From contig NZ_CP104582.1 in the NCBI RefSeq assembly GCF_029814935.1, forward strand, positions 248,001-312,000: a stretch of 64,000 nt of DNA, read 5' to 3'. The position numbers and the translations under genes are program-made. The notes under the pieces were generated by a model that worked only from the letters and a program-made list of their open reading frames with translations, ran no database searches and was not told the DNA's origin. Every line of letters starts with the position of its first letter. Within the stretch, counting starts at the first letter, position 1. The stretch comes from Pseudomonas sp. GD03919 (lineage in GTDB: Bacteria > Pseudomonadota > Gammaproteobacteria > Pseudomonadales > Pseudomonadaceae). Shown here one piece after another: positions 63,686-64,000 of the stretch.

Positions 63686-64000
63686 TTACAGCCAGCGTGG
63701 CCACCAATCGGGGCGTTGCGGCTTGAGCTGATTGAGGTAGTGGCTGCCGCCGAGCTGGTTCATCTGCTGGCGAATCCAGGCCGCGCGGCGGATCACGTAG
63801 CCATTTGGCCGGCCTGCGCTCCAGCGCAGCGGGTTGGGGAGCACGGCAGCCAGTTGGCTGGCCTGCTGGCGATTGAGGTACGGCGCGCCGATACCGAAAT
63901 GATGCTGTGCGGCCGCTTCGGCGCCGAAGATGCCATCACCCCACTCGACGCTGTTGAGATAGACCTCAAGGATGCGTTCCTTCGACCAGAACAGCTCGAT
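63686..64000 (-). CDS. mtgA: monofunctional peptidoglycan transglycosylase, C-terminal part (3' end only)
   Basis: Read leftward from the window edge, the frame gives [66 protein letters not shown] and ends in PRWL at the TAA at 63686-63688. EVYLN and ILPNP-type blocks are signatures of the GT51 glycosyltransferase family, and the short end after them indicates the monofunctional MtgA form, not a bifunctional penicillin-binding protein. The start and catalytic N-terminal part lie outside the window. It converges on the PA0377-like gene. Confidence 0.93.
   Translation of the reverse strand: MELFWSKERILEVYLNSVEWGDGIFGAEAAAQHHFGIGAPYLNRQQASQLAAVLPNPLRWSAGRPNGYVIRRAAWIRQQMNQLGGSHYLNQLKPQRPDWWPRWL

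Overview
The window is an ordinary chromosomal segment of a GC-rich gammaproteobacterium of the genus Pseudomonas. The gene order (serA, carO/carP-like genes, rpiA-ilvA, rppH-ptsP, lgt-thyA, glpQ, folA, ilvD, mutM, fdx-coaD, a lao-like cluster, yheT-like, rsmD, two M16 peptidases, ftsY-ftsE-ftsX-rpoH, mtgA) follows the order I recall for the PA0310s to PA0378 stretch of P. aeruginosa PAO1. The differences, namely a cadR-cadA pair, a BLUF gene, a RAYT gene and a displaced polyamine-type ABC operon, suggest a P. mendocina/P. oleovorans/P. alcaligenes-like lineage. That species-level placement is inference. I see no prophage, CRISPR array, tRNA, rRNA or complete insertion sequence.

Layout. 1-7.6 kb: a truncated 2OG-Fe(II) oxygenase, a DUF523 protein, serA divergent from a D-2-hydroxyglutarate dehydrogenase, a fumarylacetoacetase-family hydrolase, then two SdiA-regulated (CarP-like) beta-propeller genes flanking a CarO-like OB-fold gene, and yegP. 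7.6-10.4 kb: cadR/cadA with a classical MerR-type promoter. 10.5-20.9 kb: rpiA, ilvA, a DUF2269 protein, a HAD hydrolase, rppH, ptsP, an NRDE protein, a TauE/SafE transporter, lgt and thyA. 20.9-27.9 kb: a RAYT transposase flanked by its REP repeats, a GTPase/DUF3482-DUF2868 pair, glpQ, folA, a YitT-family protein and gloA. 27.9-34.4 kb: a YfcE-type phosphoesterase overlapping a large SNF2 helicase, then ilvD. 34.6-39.1 kb: a four-gene polyamine-type ABC importer. 39.5-48.6 kb: rlmI, an HDOD protein, mutM, an acyltransferase, a small exported protein, a Na/Pi cotransporter, gamma-glutamyltransferase, ferredoxin and coaD. 48.7-53.5 kb: laoA, laoB, laoC and divergent laoR (long-chain alcohol oxidation). 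53.6-64 kb: yheT-like, rsmD, the M16 pair, a BLUF protein, ftsYEX, rpoH, a PA0377-like protein and truncated mtgA.

The most notable structure lies between genes. (i) A roughly 156-bp element with 16-bp inverted ends (CAGGCTGTTGAAAAAC) is present in three full copies plus one decayed relative; it looks like a miniature inverted-repeat transposable element. Two of the three copies sit between a recognisable promoter and the start codon (laoC, and the small exported protein at 43478), so they should be transcribed as 5' leaders. (ii) The CarO-like gene has four TTCAG/TTAAG half-sites at exact 11-bp steps, as expected for a CarR/BqsR- or PmrA-type response regulator. (iii) Several REP families share a GTAG foot. 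One family brackets the RAYT gene, and REP copies supply the stop codons of three genes. (iv) The lao promoter carries a TetR-type palindrome inside its -35/-10 spacer.

Functional themes are amino-acid biosynthesis (serA, ilvA, ilvD), metal and calcium responses (cadRA, CarO/CarP-like), envelope and lipoprotein work (lgt, mtgA, M16), protein targeting and division (ftsYEX) and the heat-shock sigma factor. All assignments come from reading the sequence and from family knowledge; no searches were run.
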